DNA from: Branchiostoma floridae
Taxonomy: Eukaryota > Chordata > Leptocardii > Amphioxiformes > Branchiostomatidae
Direction of reading: 5' to 3'
Assembly: GCF_000003815.2 (NCBI RefSeq)
Contig: NC_049983.1
Coordinates: 9,552,933-9,607,358 of the forward strand
DNA: 54,426 nt
Positions 21,386 through 31,088 of the stretch are shown piece after piece. How positions within the stretch are numbered: the first letter of the stretch is position 1; each line of letters starts with the position of its first letter. The notes under the pieces are model-generated. The model saw only the letters and a program-made list of their open reading frames with translations. It made no database searches and was not told the origin of the DNA. Made by a program: the position numbers and the translations under genes.

Positions 21386-21479
21386 CAGTGTGGCCATTTG
21401 CCACGGATCCACCAAGTAGCACGCCAAGAACGGTCACACTTAGCAGATGAAGAGATTTGGTGGTCCCAAATGTCTTCAT
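21386..21479 (-). CDS. Gene C: signal-peptide exon
   Basis: A 94-bp coding part from ATG at 21479 to donor GGTATGTGG, 31 codons plus one base (phase 1). The product starts MKTFGTTKSLHLLSVTVLGV, followed by LLGGSVANGH-T: basic n-region, hydrophobic core, small residues before a likely cut near SVANG. Phase 1 joins the CTLD exon at 20777. A TATA-like box lies 236 bp upstream. A hexanucleotide GATACA run (about 21278-21317) is in the following intron. Confidence 0.8.
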
Positions 21480-21713
21480 ATTGGCAGTTTACCTCCTGAC
21501 TTGGTTTAACTGTTGGTTGACATCGCAAACATGCGAATGTCCTGTTTCCACAAGGTAGCATGGGACCTTGTTTGGCATTTATTTGTGGGTGTGGGGTTTG
21601 GGTGTGTATTATACAGAACATTGTGTTTTCAGATACTCATCTTCATAGCGCGTGTTCTTTACAAAATGTGTTTTCAGGCTGAAAAGTGTTCGCATTATTG
21701 TCTATCATACGCG

Positions 21714-21721
21714 CCTTTATG
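21714..21721 (-). promoter_or_regulatory. TATA-like box of Gene C
   Basis: Minus-strand CATAAAGG in CCGGTACATAAAGGCGCG, 236 bp before the ATG, conserved with the Gene B and Gene D copies. Confidence 0.45.
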
Positions 21722-21905
21722 TACCGGTAAAACCGCTCATAAAATTTGCAACAGTTAATCATCCAAATCCTTGATCGAAGAATACTCTTCTGTTCGTATG
21801 AAAACAACTGGAGATATATCATTGTATAGCGTTGCCAAACTACTCAGTCTCAGCCCTAGTGGAATGCATTGGGGTGTTAATATCACACATGAAGTGCATG
21901 TAGTA

Positions 21906-22105
21906 ACGTCACATTTCCAAACCGTGGCGCCCGGCTTGGCTGTTTTTGGAAACCAGAAAATAGAAATGTATGCGTAAAACATACAGAAATAATGCCCACG
22001 ACTACTCTCTTTACGTCTTATGTAATTAGGTGTCGATTATACAATGTATCATACTTTTCGTTCCCGAAAGCTGCCCGACTGGGCCCCGGTTTCGAAACGT
22101 GACGT
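21906..22105. mobile_element. MITE family M1, copy at the end of Gene B
   Basis: 200 bp, TA on both sides, with about 50-bp terminal inverted repeats (ACGTCACATTTCCAAACCG against its inverse ending GTGACG). It starts about 50 bp downstream of the Gene B CTLD exon. The stop codon of the unspliced Gene B frame (22026-22028) lies inside it. Confidence 0.85.
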
Positions 22106-22156
22106 AGAACGTGACGTAACGTCCATGAAGAAAGATTAGCAGTTGTAAAGTGATAC

Positions 22157-22522
22157 CTTCATTTTGCTGACAAATGTATCCCCTGCGATAGTTGCAGTGT
22201 CTTGAATCCCATTTGGATGTTTTGCCGTTAAATGCAGCACAGTTGTCACCATTTGGTTCGCCGTTGGCCCAGTTGGAATATGCCAATGTTTGGCCATCCT
22301 CAAATACCCACTGGCCGTCTCCGTCGGAGTCAGTCACTCCCAGCCAGCGGCCTCCTGTTACCGGCTGTAGACTGACGAGGAAAGCGTTGGTCACGCTGTC
22401 CTTCGGCATGGCTAACATCGCTCCGTCTGCCTCACAGGCTTGTCTTGCCTCATCGCGCGTGCTCGATCCCGTAAAGCTCTTGTAACAAACTCCGTTAAAA
22501 CCAACGTATCCCGTTAAACAAT
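22157..22522 (-). CDS. Gene B: long-form C-type lectin domain exon
   Basis: 366 bp, acceptor TTCTGCAG, phase 1, a full CTLD on one exon. It begins CLTGYVGFNGVCYKSFTGSS, then QACEADGAMLAMPKDSVTNA, GRWLGVTDSDGDGQW, SNWANGEPNGDNCAAF and KWDSRHCNYRRGYICQQNEG. EPN is kept, and the WND site is WDS. The possible donor is GGTATCAC (poor consensus); without splicing the frame runs to 22026 and the tail GPVGQLSGTKSMIHCIIDT is MITE-derived. The first exon is at 23243-23336. Likely a secreted calcium-dependent lectin. Confidence 0.9.
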
Positions 22523-22602
22523 CTGCAGAATAAACAAGAAATCTTAAACCTCATATCTCCATTGATTAATTCCATGAGTTTTATTTTGTTTTCTAAGTTA
22601 CG

Positions 22603-22725
22603 TATTTGCAAGATGCACACCGAAAGATGCACATGCAACTGCCACGGTGGAGTAGTCCGTCTGGCTGCTGTGTACCGTTTAGCTGTAGCCACTCACCACT
22701 CGTGAGCATATCATCCTCTAAAATT
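22603..22725 (-). pseudogene. Relic of a CTLD first-half exon
   Basis: Retains the acceptor TTTTAG, then AGGATGATATGCTCACGAGT, GAGTGG and GCATGTGCATCTTTCGGTGT. A deletion after GAGTGGCTACAGCT shifts the frame. It sits in the Gene B intron, at the same relative place as the relic in Gene C, so both were carried along by the tandem duplication. Confidence 0.75.
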
Positions 22726-23242
22726 TCTTTTCAAAGAGTATAGTTTGACGTTGTAATTTTTTGGAGTAAGGTGCGTCAATCATAAGCCCAGTTTAGCAGA
22801 TGCCGGAAGACAGAAGAAAAATGTCCAGACTATGCATAATGTACAACATGATCTTACACGAGTGGACGTATCGACTACTAAGTACCTAATACCATCTCAG
22901 AAAAGAACAAGAAATAGTCATGCATTAATGTGTTGTTTTTCCCCTGGAATTATCGTAGAGTGGGACGCATGCCACCAAAATAGACAGGGAAACCTCACTC
23001 GATAGCTTTACACAACTTTTGCAGCTAGATGTGCAAAGGTTAGATGTGACACGTCGTTCGGTGTAATATAACCAGCTGCTGCCGCACCGCATGCCTGCAA
23101 GGCTGGTGCGTTACAAGTTTGGGCGGTCATACTTAACTTACATACCGGTTATACAGATACAGATACAGATACAGGTATCTTACTCGTCTATTCTTACTAA
23201 ACGTCATTGGCCTTTCTAAATCTGTCCAAAGTATCCACATAC

Positions 23243-23336
23243 CGGTGTTGCCATTTGCCACGGATCCACCAAGTAGCACGCCAAGAACGGTCACACTTAG
23301 CAGATGGAGAGATTTGGTGGTCCCAAATGTCTTCAT
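23243..23336 (-). CDS. Gene B: signal-peptide exon
   Basis: ATG at 23336, 31 codons plus one base to donor GGTATGTGG. The product starts MKTFGTTKSLHLLSVTVLGV then LLGGSVANGN-T, differing from Gene C at one residue (N for H). Joined to the CTLD exon it reads ..VANGNTDCLTGYVGF. Cleavage is expected close to the join. A TATA-like box lies 236 bp upstream. Confidence 0.82.
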
Positions 23337-23569
23337 ATTACTTCAGATATCCACAGATTTGATGTAACTGTTGGTTGACATCGCAAACATGCGAATGTCC
23401 TGTTTCCACAAGGTAGCATCGAACCTTGTTTGGCATTTTTCGTGAGCATGGGTTTTGGTGTGTATTATACAGGACATTGTGTTTCCAGACACTCATCTTC
23501 ATAGCGCGTGTTCTTTACAAAATGTGTTTTCAGGCTGAAAAGTGTTCGCATCATTGTCTACCATACGCG

Positions 23570-23578
23570 CCTTTTATG
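23570..23578 (-). promoter_or_regulatory. TATA-like box of Gene B
   Basis: Minus-strand CATAAAAGG within CCGGTGCATAAAAGGCGCG, the same spacing to the ATG as in Gene C. The flanking block from about 23350 to 23690 is conserved with 21490-21810 and 19070-19400. Confidence 0.45.
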
Positions 23579-23694
23579 CACCGGTAAAACCGCTCATAAA
23601 ATTTGCAACAGTTAAGCATCCAAAGCCTTGATCGAAGAATACTCTTCTGTTCGTTTGAAAGCAACTGGGGATGTATCTTTGTACAGCGTTGCTG

Positions 23695-24360
23695 TGTGAG
23701 TGCAACGACGTTTATATTATGTTTCTAGGCGATATCAGCAACTGAGCCACATGTTGTCGCAAGTTGTATAATGGGGATGGTAGCTACTGATGTGAAGCTG
23801 AATACCTTCCCCTTTTAGCCTTTGTGTTTTTGTAGTTCTTTTTATGTTGTTGAAATTGTTCGTACGTTCTGGAAAACGTATTGAAAGAGGTGTTTCATCA
23901 TTCCGTGTAAATGATGAAGTTTGATGGAATCATTTGCCTGTTCATATTAATCATCATTTTTTTCTAACTAAATCTTTAGGATAAGTTATGATAGCTTTCC
24001 ACGAACAACCAATATTCAAGTGCTACTTTTAATTATTACGTAAGGTGTACGTTTATTATAATTTCGAAATGGATGTACGGTGTAGCCAGTCGGACCATGA
24101 CGATGACGATGAGCAATTGTGGTAAGGCTAATATATATATCGAATGAAATAACTACTAAATCATAACTTGTCGGTATTGAGAGGGAAACCCTAGTAGGTG
24201 CCTACGTTCCAGGAATGTCAGAGAGAGATAGGGGGAGACAGAAGGTGAGAGATGGAGAGAAAAAGAGGGAGGGAGGGAAAGGAGAACGAATAGTGTCATA
24301 TTTTGGGGACCAAAGCTCTTTGTTCACAACCACATGTTTTTAAAGAGCCGACGTTTTAGA
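23695..24360. other. No gene seen
   Basis: AT-rich DNA between Gene B and the 28-bp minisatellite, with a short purine-rich stretch (GAGAGATAGGGGGAGAC region, about 24220-24290). I see no exon or mobile element that I can name. Confidence 0.5.
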
Positions 24361-24362
24361 TG

Positions 24363-24737
24363 ACCATCTGTGATTTTCTTCAGCGCACAAGTGTTCTGTC
24401 ATCTTCTTCAGCGCACAAGTATTCTGTCATCTTATTCAGGGCACAAGTGTTCTGTCATCTTATTCAGGGCACAAGTGTTCTGTCATCTTCTTCAGGGCAC
24501 AAGTGTTCTGTCACCTTCTTCAGGGCACAGGTGTTCTGTCATCTTCTTCAGGGCACAAGTGTTCTGTCATCTTCTTCAGGGCACAGGTGTTCTGTCATCT
24601 TCTTCAGAGCACAGGTTTTCTGTCAACTTCTTCTTTGGGATACAAGACGTGTTCTGTGATCTTCTTCGGGGCACAAGCGTTCTTTCATGGATCTTCTTCA
24701 GGGCACATGTGTTCTGTAATCTTCTTCAGGGCCTTTA
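24363..24737. repeat. 28-bp minisatellite
   Basis: About 13 copies of GTGTTCTGTCATCTTCTTCA-GGGCACAA (28 bp). The unit length is not a multiple of three and has no stop in any plus frame, so all three plus frames are open for about 100 codons; these are not genes. Confidence 0.92.
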
Positions 24738-24853
24738 CCCAGATGGTTATCGAAACTGATGGTAATGTGTTTGTGAATAAAAAAACTTAGCAATTGTCCA
24801 ACCCGATGAAACTATTCCTGAACTGCTATATCCTGCAAACCAGAAGAGTTCTT

Positions 24854-25096
24854 AAGGTGGTATCTCACTGCACTTGGGGCACCGGTGCGGCACTGCGGAG
24901 TTAGAAAGATTACTCAACGAATTTCAGAGATAACGAATTTTCTTACGTTTTGTGTATTTTGTTGTCCTCTAAGTCATGATTTTACGTATCACACAATATC
25001 TAAATTATAAAAAAAGCGGCAAAAATAACAAAGCAGTACCGCAGTGAACGAGCCCCGCAGTGCCGCCCCGGTGCAGTGAGATACCACGTGCACCTT
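24854..25096. mobile_element. MITE family M2, copy 2
   Basis: Flanked by TTAA on both sides. Terminal inverted repeats: GGTGGTATCTCACTGCAC at the left and GTGCAGTGAGATACCACG at the right, extending with gaps to about 50 bp. It shares its interior with 14361-14627 and 31858-32099. Its right TTAA supplies the TAA that closes the Gene A LamG frame. Confidence 0.85.
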
Positions 25097-25120
25097 AACA
25101 TGCCGTGACGCTGAACTGAC

Positions 25121-25425
25121 CTTCACACCTGTCCCTCGCTGCAGCCACCTGTTCTGCCGTCATGGCGTAGTTGTACAGCTGCACGCAGGCTATCCGACCC
25201 GCGAAGTACCGACTGTCGCCGTCTCTCACCGCCACCCTGACAGGGTACCGAGTCTCCACTTCTGCCACCCCGACGTGCACCTCACCGACGACTTCACCGT
25301 TGTTCCAGAGGGTTGCCGTGCCGGTTGCACTGTTGTAGGATCCGCCCACGTAGTTCCAAGCGTTCTGTTGAAGCACATTCTCCGCGACGGATGGTAAAGC
25401 TGTGGTTGGATCCCTTTCTACCACC
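25121..25425 (-). CDS. Gene A: LamG-like domain, second exon (probable end)
   Basis: 305 bp with acceptor CCTGCAG, phase 2 start. It encodes VVERDPTTALPSVAENVLQQ, then NAWNYVGGSYNSATGTATLW, NNGEVVG and RIACVQLYNYAMTAEQVAAA (family end pattern ..iacvqlyn.alt..qv..l...C). The frame continues 8 codons past the possible donor GGTCAGT to a TAA at 25095-25097, where a MITE begins. So this is either the last exon of Gene A (ending CEGQFSVTAC) or an internal phase-1 exon spliced onward. It is a concanavalin-like adhesion or ligand-binding module. Confidence 0.85.
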
Positions 25426-26129
25426 CTGCAGGCGACAATTCAAAGTGTCAATATTCCCAAGAATAAGACATGTACGCTATTGATATTACCAATGAGATTA
25501 TGCGTTATGTCTATGTTATGGCCAAGTACGGTGCAGGGATATGATCACACAATGTTTGCCATTCTTTTTGTCCCATTCACTTTTCTTACCTGTCCTACAC
25601 CTATTCCCCATGGTTAATGTCACCAGCAGAACCATTTCTCCATGAGGCCAACAAGCGTGTTTCCGAAAATATTAGTAGAACACTGGTATGCCAATGAAGG
25701 TTAGACATCCAGGTGATGTTGGACTTCAGGTCTTGCTTAGTCGCCTGTGCAAGGTAGTGGATGCTACCGAAATGGTCCAACCCTTCCCAAAATCTGCCCA
25801 TTTGCCTGGGACTACTATTTTCTTGCTTGTGGAACTGTGCATTGAAAGTCATAATGAATTTGGGCTAAAATTCATTCTTAATATATATATAGTCTAATTT
25901 GTGAATTGCATTTATCAGAGAGTCACCTTATACAAACGAACTAATCTGTGTAAGGGGAATTTTGTGCAGCTGTTTTTGCAGTTGTTTATTAACACAAAGA
26001 AATGCCTGAAATGATGTGAAAATGAGCTAAAATGTGCACGTGGATGGCGACAGCATGGTAATAGCCATTGTTATCAGTTTGCTAGCTGTTAAACATTTGT
26101 TTCAGTTGCAGCCTATATTTTCGTTGCTA

Positions 26130-26215
26130 GCCCTTCCTTGCTGAGACACGGGACCCTTGTTTTACGTCCCTTCCGAAAGATGGGTAAAGCTCCGATCAAG
26201 ATGCCCTGCCCAGGA
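26130..26215 (-). mobile_element. SINE-like fragment
   Basis: Contains GAGACACGGGACCC and GATGCCCTGCCCAGGATTTAA, matching the fragment at 29945-30005 (GAACACGGGACCC, GATATGCCTTTTCCAGGATTTAA). Fragment only. Confidence 0.4.
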
Positions 26216-26291
26216 TTTAACAACCAATAGAACCCAGGATGTGGGGACTGGTAGTCACATTTAATACTATGTTTTTGGTATGTAAACGTAC

Positions 26292-26616
26292 CGAATGAAC
26301 ATCTGCTGTGCAGCCGTTTGCCAGAGATGGGGTCCAAATCCATTGTTTTCTACGACGTAGCTGAAGATCGGTCCAGCCTGCCCTGTAGGATATATGTGTG
26401 CCAGTATGGTGAAGGAGTAGCGCACATCCAACTCGCCATTGTTGGGGATGTCCAGGTAGGAAGTTGCAGTCCCGGAGAACAGGTAAGCGCCGTCGAGGTT
26501 TCCATAGGGACCCAAGGCAAGCTGAGTTCCTATTGCTACTGCGTCATTTCCGTTTCCTGTGACGTCTGAAGCTCCATGCTCTGCGTTTAGTGGCCAGAAA
26601 CCGACCAGTTCAGCTC
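26292..26616 (-). CDS. Gene A: LamG-like domain, first exon
   Basis: 325 bp with acceptor TGCCCTTAG and donor CGGTACGT, phase 1 to phase 2. It opens GAELVGFWPLNAEHGASDVT then GNGNDAVAIGTQLA (the 'lvgyWpLn...g..D.tgngn.g.' opening of LamG/ConA-like domains), then YLFSGTATSYLDIPNNGELD, FTILAHIYPTGQAGPIFSYV. Together with 25121-25425 it makes one domain of about 210 residues. The phase-1 start matches the end of the ILEI domain. Confidence 0.88.
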
Positions 26617-26639
26617 CTAAGGGCACACACGGGAAAAAG

Positions 26640-27090
26640 TCAGTATTAGACAATCAAACATGTAATCTCATATTCCTTGTTTTTCTATTTCTATATTTGC
26701 TTGCTTTTTCAGTTGTTACATTTCTTATGGTATTATATTTCTATTTCTCCACCGATATTTGCTTAGTTATCAATTATTGTACTATTATAATTTCCTTCCA
26801 TTTCGTCTATTGGTATAATACTAATGGGTTATATTATTATTTAATGTATAATTTTCACATCTATTCAATCTTTATTAGCTTATGAATTGTTAAATTGTAT
26901 TATAATTTTGTTACTTTTTGGGGAAGAGCATGTATAAGCCACGAGGCTTTTTTCTCCCCCTGCACGTTCTTTCATCCTTTAATTTGTGTTATGTTGTCGT
27001 TTATAAAAAACTGTGCAAATTAAATCAATCAAATCAAATCAAATTAGGAATGTTTTGAACGAGTTAACCTATGAATTTCTAAAGAAAATT
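26640..27090. other. Intron DNA, no gene seen
   Basis: Very AT-rich stretch between LamG exon 1 and the CTA microsatellite. Open frames here are low-complexity. Confidence 0.5.
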
Positions 27091-27095
27091 TCTAC

Positions 27096-27187
27096 TACTA
27101 GTACTACAACTCATTACTATTACACTACTACTATTACTACTACTACTACTACTACAACTTCTACCACTACTACTACTACTACTACTG
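27096..27187. repeat. (ACT)n microsatellite
   Basis: Interrupted ACT/CTA triplet run of about 90 bp in the intron between the ILEI and LamG modules. Confidence 0.9.
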
Positions 27188-27261
27188 TCAATCTTTCATT
27201 TGCACAGTAGTCTCACATCACTTACTTCACATCACGTCACATCACATCTACAGTACATTAC

Positions 27262-27372
27262 TTGTATTTGTTTCGATGTACGTCGGTCCGAGCCCAAGTC
27301 CTGTAGATCCCTCAACGAACCACGCAGGCGTCTGTCCCTTTTGGGTTATCATAGCCCAGCATTCGCGGGATC
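27262..27372 (-). CDS. Gene A: ILEI/FAM3-like domain, exon 4 of 4
   Basis: 111 bp, phase 1 to phase 1, with acceptor CCCCATAAAG and donor AAGTAATG. The product is SRECWAMITQKGQTPAWFVE then GSTGLGLGPTYIETNT. The ..aliTqKG..PaWf.E.....G.GP pattern is the C-terminal part of the ILEI (FAM3) fold. It joins exon 3 as LQL-GSRECW. No long ORF marks it; the call rests on the family pattern and exact phase agreement. Confidence 0.8.
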
Positions 27373-27780
27373 CTTTATGGGGAAAATGTTATGTAAACGC
27401 TGCAACTGAGTTTCATTATACTTTCAAACAGTCAGACCTGGCCGACCAACCACATGGTACAACCAACTACCTCTAGTCCTAAGTCACATTAAAACAGTCC
27501 CGTCCAAAACTCAAGCCATGCTATGGTCCCATTTGACTAACCAGAAGCAGGCCGTCCATTCGGCCCTCGATTCCTAGCCAGTGTTTGAGCCGGCGATTCG
27601 TCTTTGCACAGCTAGAAGGTAGCATCCGACTCGGGCGTGGATTCGAAGAAACTAATTTATGAAAATTCTTAATTTCCTTTAAAACTTAATATGATTATCA
27701 AGAATTGCTGCATATTGTCCATTATTAGCCATATTGTCTATTATCAGCCAATATATCATGTAAGCAGAGTCACGGGAATT

Positions 27781-27867
27781 GGAGAGTTTCCCGTACGGGA
27801 AACGCACCGACTACCGTACGGGAAACGCACCGTATAGTCGGTGCATTTCCCGTACGGGAATCTCTCC
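27781..27867. repeat. Near-perfect 33-bp hairpin with nested palindromes
   Basis: Arm 27781-27813 is the inverse of 27835-27867 with two mismatches; the loop is 21 bp. Each arm contains the palindrome TTCCCGTACGGGAA, also present in half form in the loop. A related, weaker pair (CACGGGAAAGCGC, CCACCGGGAGCG) continues to about 27950. Likely a fold-back element. Confidence 0.9.
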
Positions 27868-28109
27868 ACGGGAAAGCGCTGGTTCCCGGACGTCCTTGAG
27901 ATGGGAATCTCTCCACCGGGAGCGAATGTTCCCGGACGGGTATTTCACCCGACGGCACCGAATCTGCCTACCTCAATATATGTATACATTAACTTAAATG
28001 ACAAAGTATAATATCAACTATTAAGCACAAATATAAAGTAGCAGACGACATCTAGCGACAAAGTCATGAACTACGACTTTACACAGCAGGGGATACCCCA
28101 GATAGCCGA

Positions 28110-28745
28110 CATTCGTCATATTCCAATAGTTTTCAAGCCTTGTGGAAAAGTAACTAAGTACATGTAATTTTAGCAGAACTAACGCACATTGCATAATCGT
28201 GACGTCATAATGTCTAAAATCGAGTCAAAAACTTCCTTGGTCCCCGACTTATGTGATTAATCCAATAGTTTTAAAGCCTTGTTGAAAATTAACGAAGTAA
28301 TTTTTAGTATTCAAAATGGCATTAAGCCTTCTGTCCACGGGTTTTACTATGCAATTCAAGTGATAAAAGTAACGCACACTTTGTAATCTTGACGCCATAG
28401 GGTTTGAAAGTTACAGCGTATACAGAGTCATCTATGTAATTACAACACTATGCACATCCAAGACGTTACACGCCTTGAAAAAAATGTAGCTAAATGATTT
28501 TTGAAATCCTAAATATCATTAAATGACTGAGCATTAGAATTAACGCACATTGCCGTCATGTTGACGTCATTGTTCCGGATCCTTGACTCTCGGGGTAAAT
28601 CACATAGTTTTCAAGCCTTGTAGATAAGTAACGAGTTATTTTTTAGCAGTCAAATGGCGTTCTACTCTCTGTTTACGGATTATTCTATGCAATTCAAGTG
28701 ATAAAAGTAACGCACATTTTGTAATCGTGACGTCATGACGTTTAA
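28110..28745. repeat. Diverged tandem repeat related to the terminal 206-bp satellite
   Basis: Four degenerate units of about 165-190 bp, each with TTTTCAAGCCTTGT, a run like GTAACGAGTTATTTTT and TAACGCACATTG..GACGTCA. The parts ACGGGTTTTACTATG, ATTCAAGTGATAAAAGTAACG and CGCACATTTTGT are shared with the satellite at 49730-54426. Confidence 0.75.
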
Positions 28746-28897
28746 AAATTAAGAAGTTTAGTATACATTCTTGACATAGTGTGTATCGGGTTGGAGAATC
28801 GCTGATTAACAAGGTCCTTTATTGACAACCAAGACGCAGAATCACAGCGGCCGAAAGGGGTATAGACAATTAGGCCGACATAATTTATACACAGTAC

Positions 28898-28982
28898 CTA
28901 GTTGAAGAGTTGTTGCTCCGTACGTCGTCAGATTGGGTTGATTGTTTCCTGAGTCATGAACTAGGACCACCAGTATTCTGCC
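28898..28982 (-). CDS. Gene A: ILEI/FAM3-like domain, exon 3 of 4
   Basis: 85 bp, phase 0 to phase 1, with acceptor TCGCTACAG and donor AGGTACTG. The product is GRILVVLVHDSGNNQPNLTT then YGATTLQL. It matches the ILEI strand-helix pattern 'G.ilvv.v.D.g..n....g...l..lG'. Too short to show as an ORF. Confidence 0.82.
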
Positions 28983-29537
28983 CTGTAGCGATAACATACA
29001 AGTACTCATATTTAGTGTATCCTTGTGTCTTCCTAGTATCTACATGTAGTTCGTAGTACGTTAAGCATCTCTTGTCTACACTGAAAAGCGTAAATTTGAG
29101 TAGTTTAGGATTCACTGCTTGAAGACTGTAGATGCAGAAAGATCATTCGCGGTGGCTTAATGTTCTAAGTTTCGCGGTGGTCGCTTCGCCGCGAACTCAA
29201 AACCACCGCGAATATTTTCCTTCTGTCTTTCCTTTCTACATGTACGTACTATACGTTGTCACAGTATCGTTATAATGAAATGTTTGAGGTACAAGGTGAA
29301 GACACACGAATATTTACAAGACAAATATGAGTTAGCATTTGTTCATTTCTCCATACAACTATGACCGGCTATCTCCTCTGGCATGTTATTTGTCTATATT
29401 TGTCCAATTTCTATCATTTTTCCAGCGACCTGTAGAGCCTAGTAGAGGTCAAGAAATACATACGGACCGCATGCACACTTGCGTGTGAACCCATCCTTCT
29501 ATAAGTGCTAGAGAAAAGAGAAAACGTCCTATCCTAC

Positions 29538-29677
29538 CGACGGTGCGTCTTCAAGGAACGCCAGCACGTTTCCTGGTGCGCTGCTATCTCCGTATGTGTC
29601 AAACGCCTCGCTGTTTTCCACGACTCCCGTTACCTCGTTGATGATGAATGCATTATGGCCGCGACGATATTCACCAT
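29538..29677 (-). CDS. Gene A: ILEI/FAM3-like domain, exon 2 of 4
   Basis: 140 bp, phase 1 to phase 0, with acceptor TTGCTCGAAG and donor CGGTAGGA. It reads GEYRRGHNAFIINEVTGVVE then NSEAFDTYGDSSAPGNVLAF and LEDAPS. 'RGhNvviin..tG.v...e.FDTy....a...l..fl...p.G' is the diagnostic core of the ILEI domain found in FAM3 cytokines, POMGNT1 and CEMIP-type proteins. An opposite-strand ORF covers the same bases and is a shadow. Confidence 0.88.
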
Positions 29678-29929
29678 CTTCGAGCAACGGGACAGACACA
29701 TGTGGTCAGTTTACATTTGTAACGACTTAATTATTGACGTACGTGCATTTCCTTATTACGTTTAAAAGTCAAAGTATTTTGCTTCACGTAATTTATCTGT
29801 TTGTTCCGAAGTCTATCAGCGAACCGTTGTTGTTCTTGTACAGTGCCGAGTTGCACATATGGCAGCACGTTTCCTTGCTGTTTCAGTAGCAGGTAATATT
29901 TTGACAGGGAGGGGCTGCTAGCCTTTCCC

Positions 29930-30010
29930 CTTTAAAGTCTTTAAAGTGTCTGAGGCACCTTCTCGAACACGGGACCCCCAATCGATATGCCTTTTCCAGG
30001 ATTTAAACTG
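29930..30010 (-). mobile_element. SINE-like fragment
   Basis: GAGGCACCTTCTCGAACACG followed by GGACCC and CCAGGATTTAA; the inverse of the segment at 3790-3815 and similar to 26130-26215. Confidence 0.4.
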
Positions 30011-30104
30011 AGGTTTCCTCGTTATCAACTAATTGGAGCCAGGAGCTCAACTTTGGGGCTGCTACCAGAAAGTATGAAAAAGGAACGCAAAGGAGCGACA
30101 TGAA

Positions 30105-30255
30105 ACGGTACTTTCCATTTCGTTCCTTTTCGTTCCATTTCGTAATTTCTGTACTTTCCATTTCGTTCCTTTTCGTTCCATTTCGTAATTTCTGTACTTT
30201 TCATTTCGTTCCTTTTCGTTTCATTTAGTTCCCCTTCTTTCCTTTTCGTTGGCTT
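30105..30255. repeat. Pyrimidine-rich tandem repeat
   Basis: About three units of roughly 50 bp made of TTTCGTTCC and TTTCGTAATTTCTGTAC. Low complexity. Confidence 0.85.
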
Positions 30256-30447
30256 TCGCACTTTCGGTACACCCGCTGCTACCAGTTAAACTACATGTAA
30301 ACTGTCTCTCAGTTGTAACGTGTTCAATGACACGGGGCATAGGGACATCCCTTCATAATAGCAAGGCTGTGACGTAGTTCAAGCGCCCCGTTTCTTTTCC
30401 ATAGCAAGACGCGTCGTGTAATTTGAAAAGAAATTTTGACAACTTAC

Positions 30448-30552
30448 AAGCGACGTAACTCCGCAGTCCATTCACCTCCACGTAACTGGTGTCTATATCA
30501 TTGAATCCGGGGTCGCTCTTGCAATGTGATTTGGCCACGATGTGTAAGCGAC
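30448..30552 (-). CDS. Gene A: ILEI/FAM3-like domain, exon 1 of 4
   Basis: 105 bp, phase 1 to phase 1, with acceptor TTGTCAAG (weak tract) and consensus donor GTAAGT. The product is RLHIVAKSHCKSDPGFNDID then TSYVEVNGLRSYVA, fitting the ILEI opening 'i.v.S.g........s.ieVNG'. Join to exon 2 gives VA-Y-GEYRRGHN. FAM3-type ILEI domains are extracellular; in mosaics they are thought to bind glycans or proteins. The four exons give about 145 residues, a normal length for ILEI. Confidence 0.8.
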
Positions 30553-31088
30553 CTTGACAATCAAGTTTTAAGATAAAAACGTTACATTACATGTGTGGAC
30601 AACGTGCATAGGTTTACAAAGAAATAAGACGAGAATGATATGTGTAGAAATGAAATTGTGCAATAATTGATGACAAGGCAATCAGAAATAGCAGACAGAT
30701 GCCTGTGTGAGTTGCGTATTGGCATATTTTGGCCAAGGTAAAGTTTGAGGCCAAAGAAATAGTTTTTGGTAGGTTTGATAACCAGGCTGCACAACGGTGG
30801 ATCAAAGTGAAAACAGCTTCATCTCTGCAAAACTTTACCAATACGCAACTCATACGGACTTGAATGTACGCACAGCGGTCGCTGCGTCCTAAATTGGATA
30901 TGTGTAACCATTGACTAAATGATTGGAATATCATGCAAAATGTTTAAGTATGACTGAAAAGACAACAAAGCACACACAGCGAAAAAGGAATCGCTTTTTT
31001 ATCTATGAAATCCGTTGAGCGCCCTGTCAAATCATTCTCAGCCCTAGTGGAATGTGGTGTTAATGTCAGACATGAAGTGCATTCAGTA

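Noticed and set aside
24360-24790. Three overlapping plus-strand ORFs of 95-129 codons
   Set aside because: Product of a 28-bp tandem repeat without stop codons; all three frames open, repetitive peptides, no gene signals.
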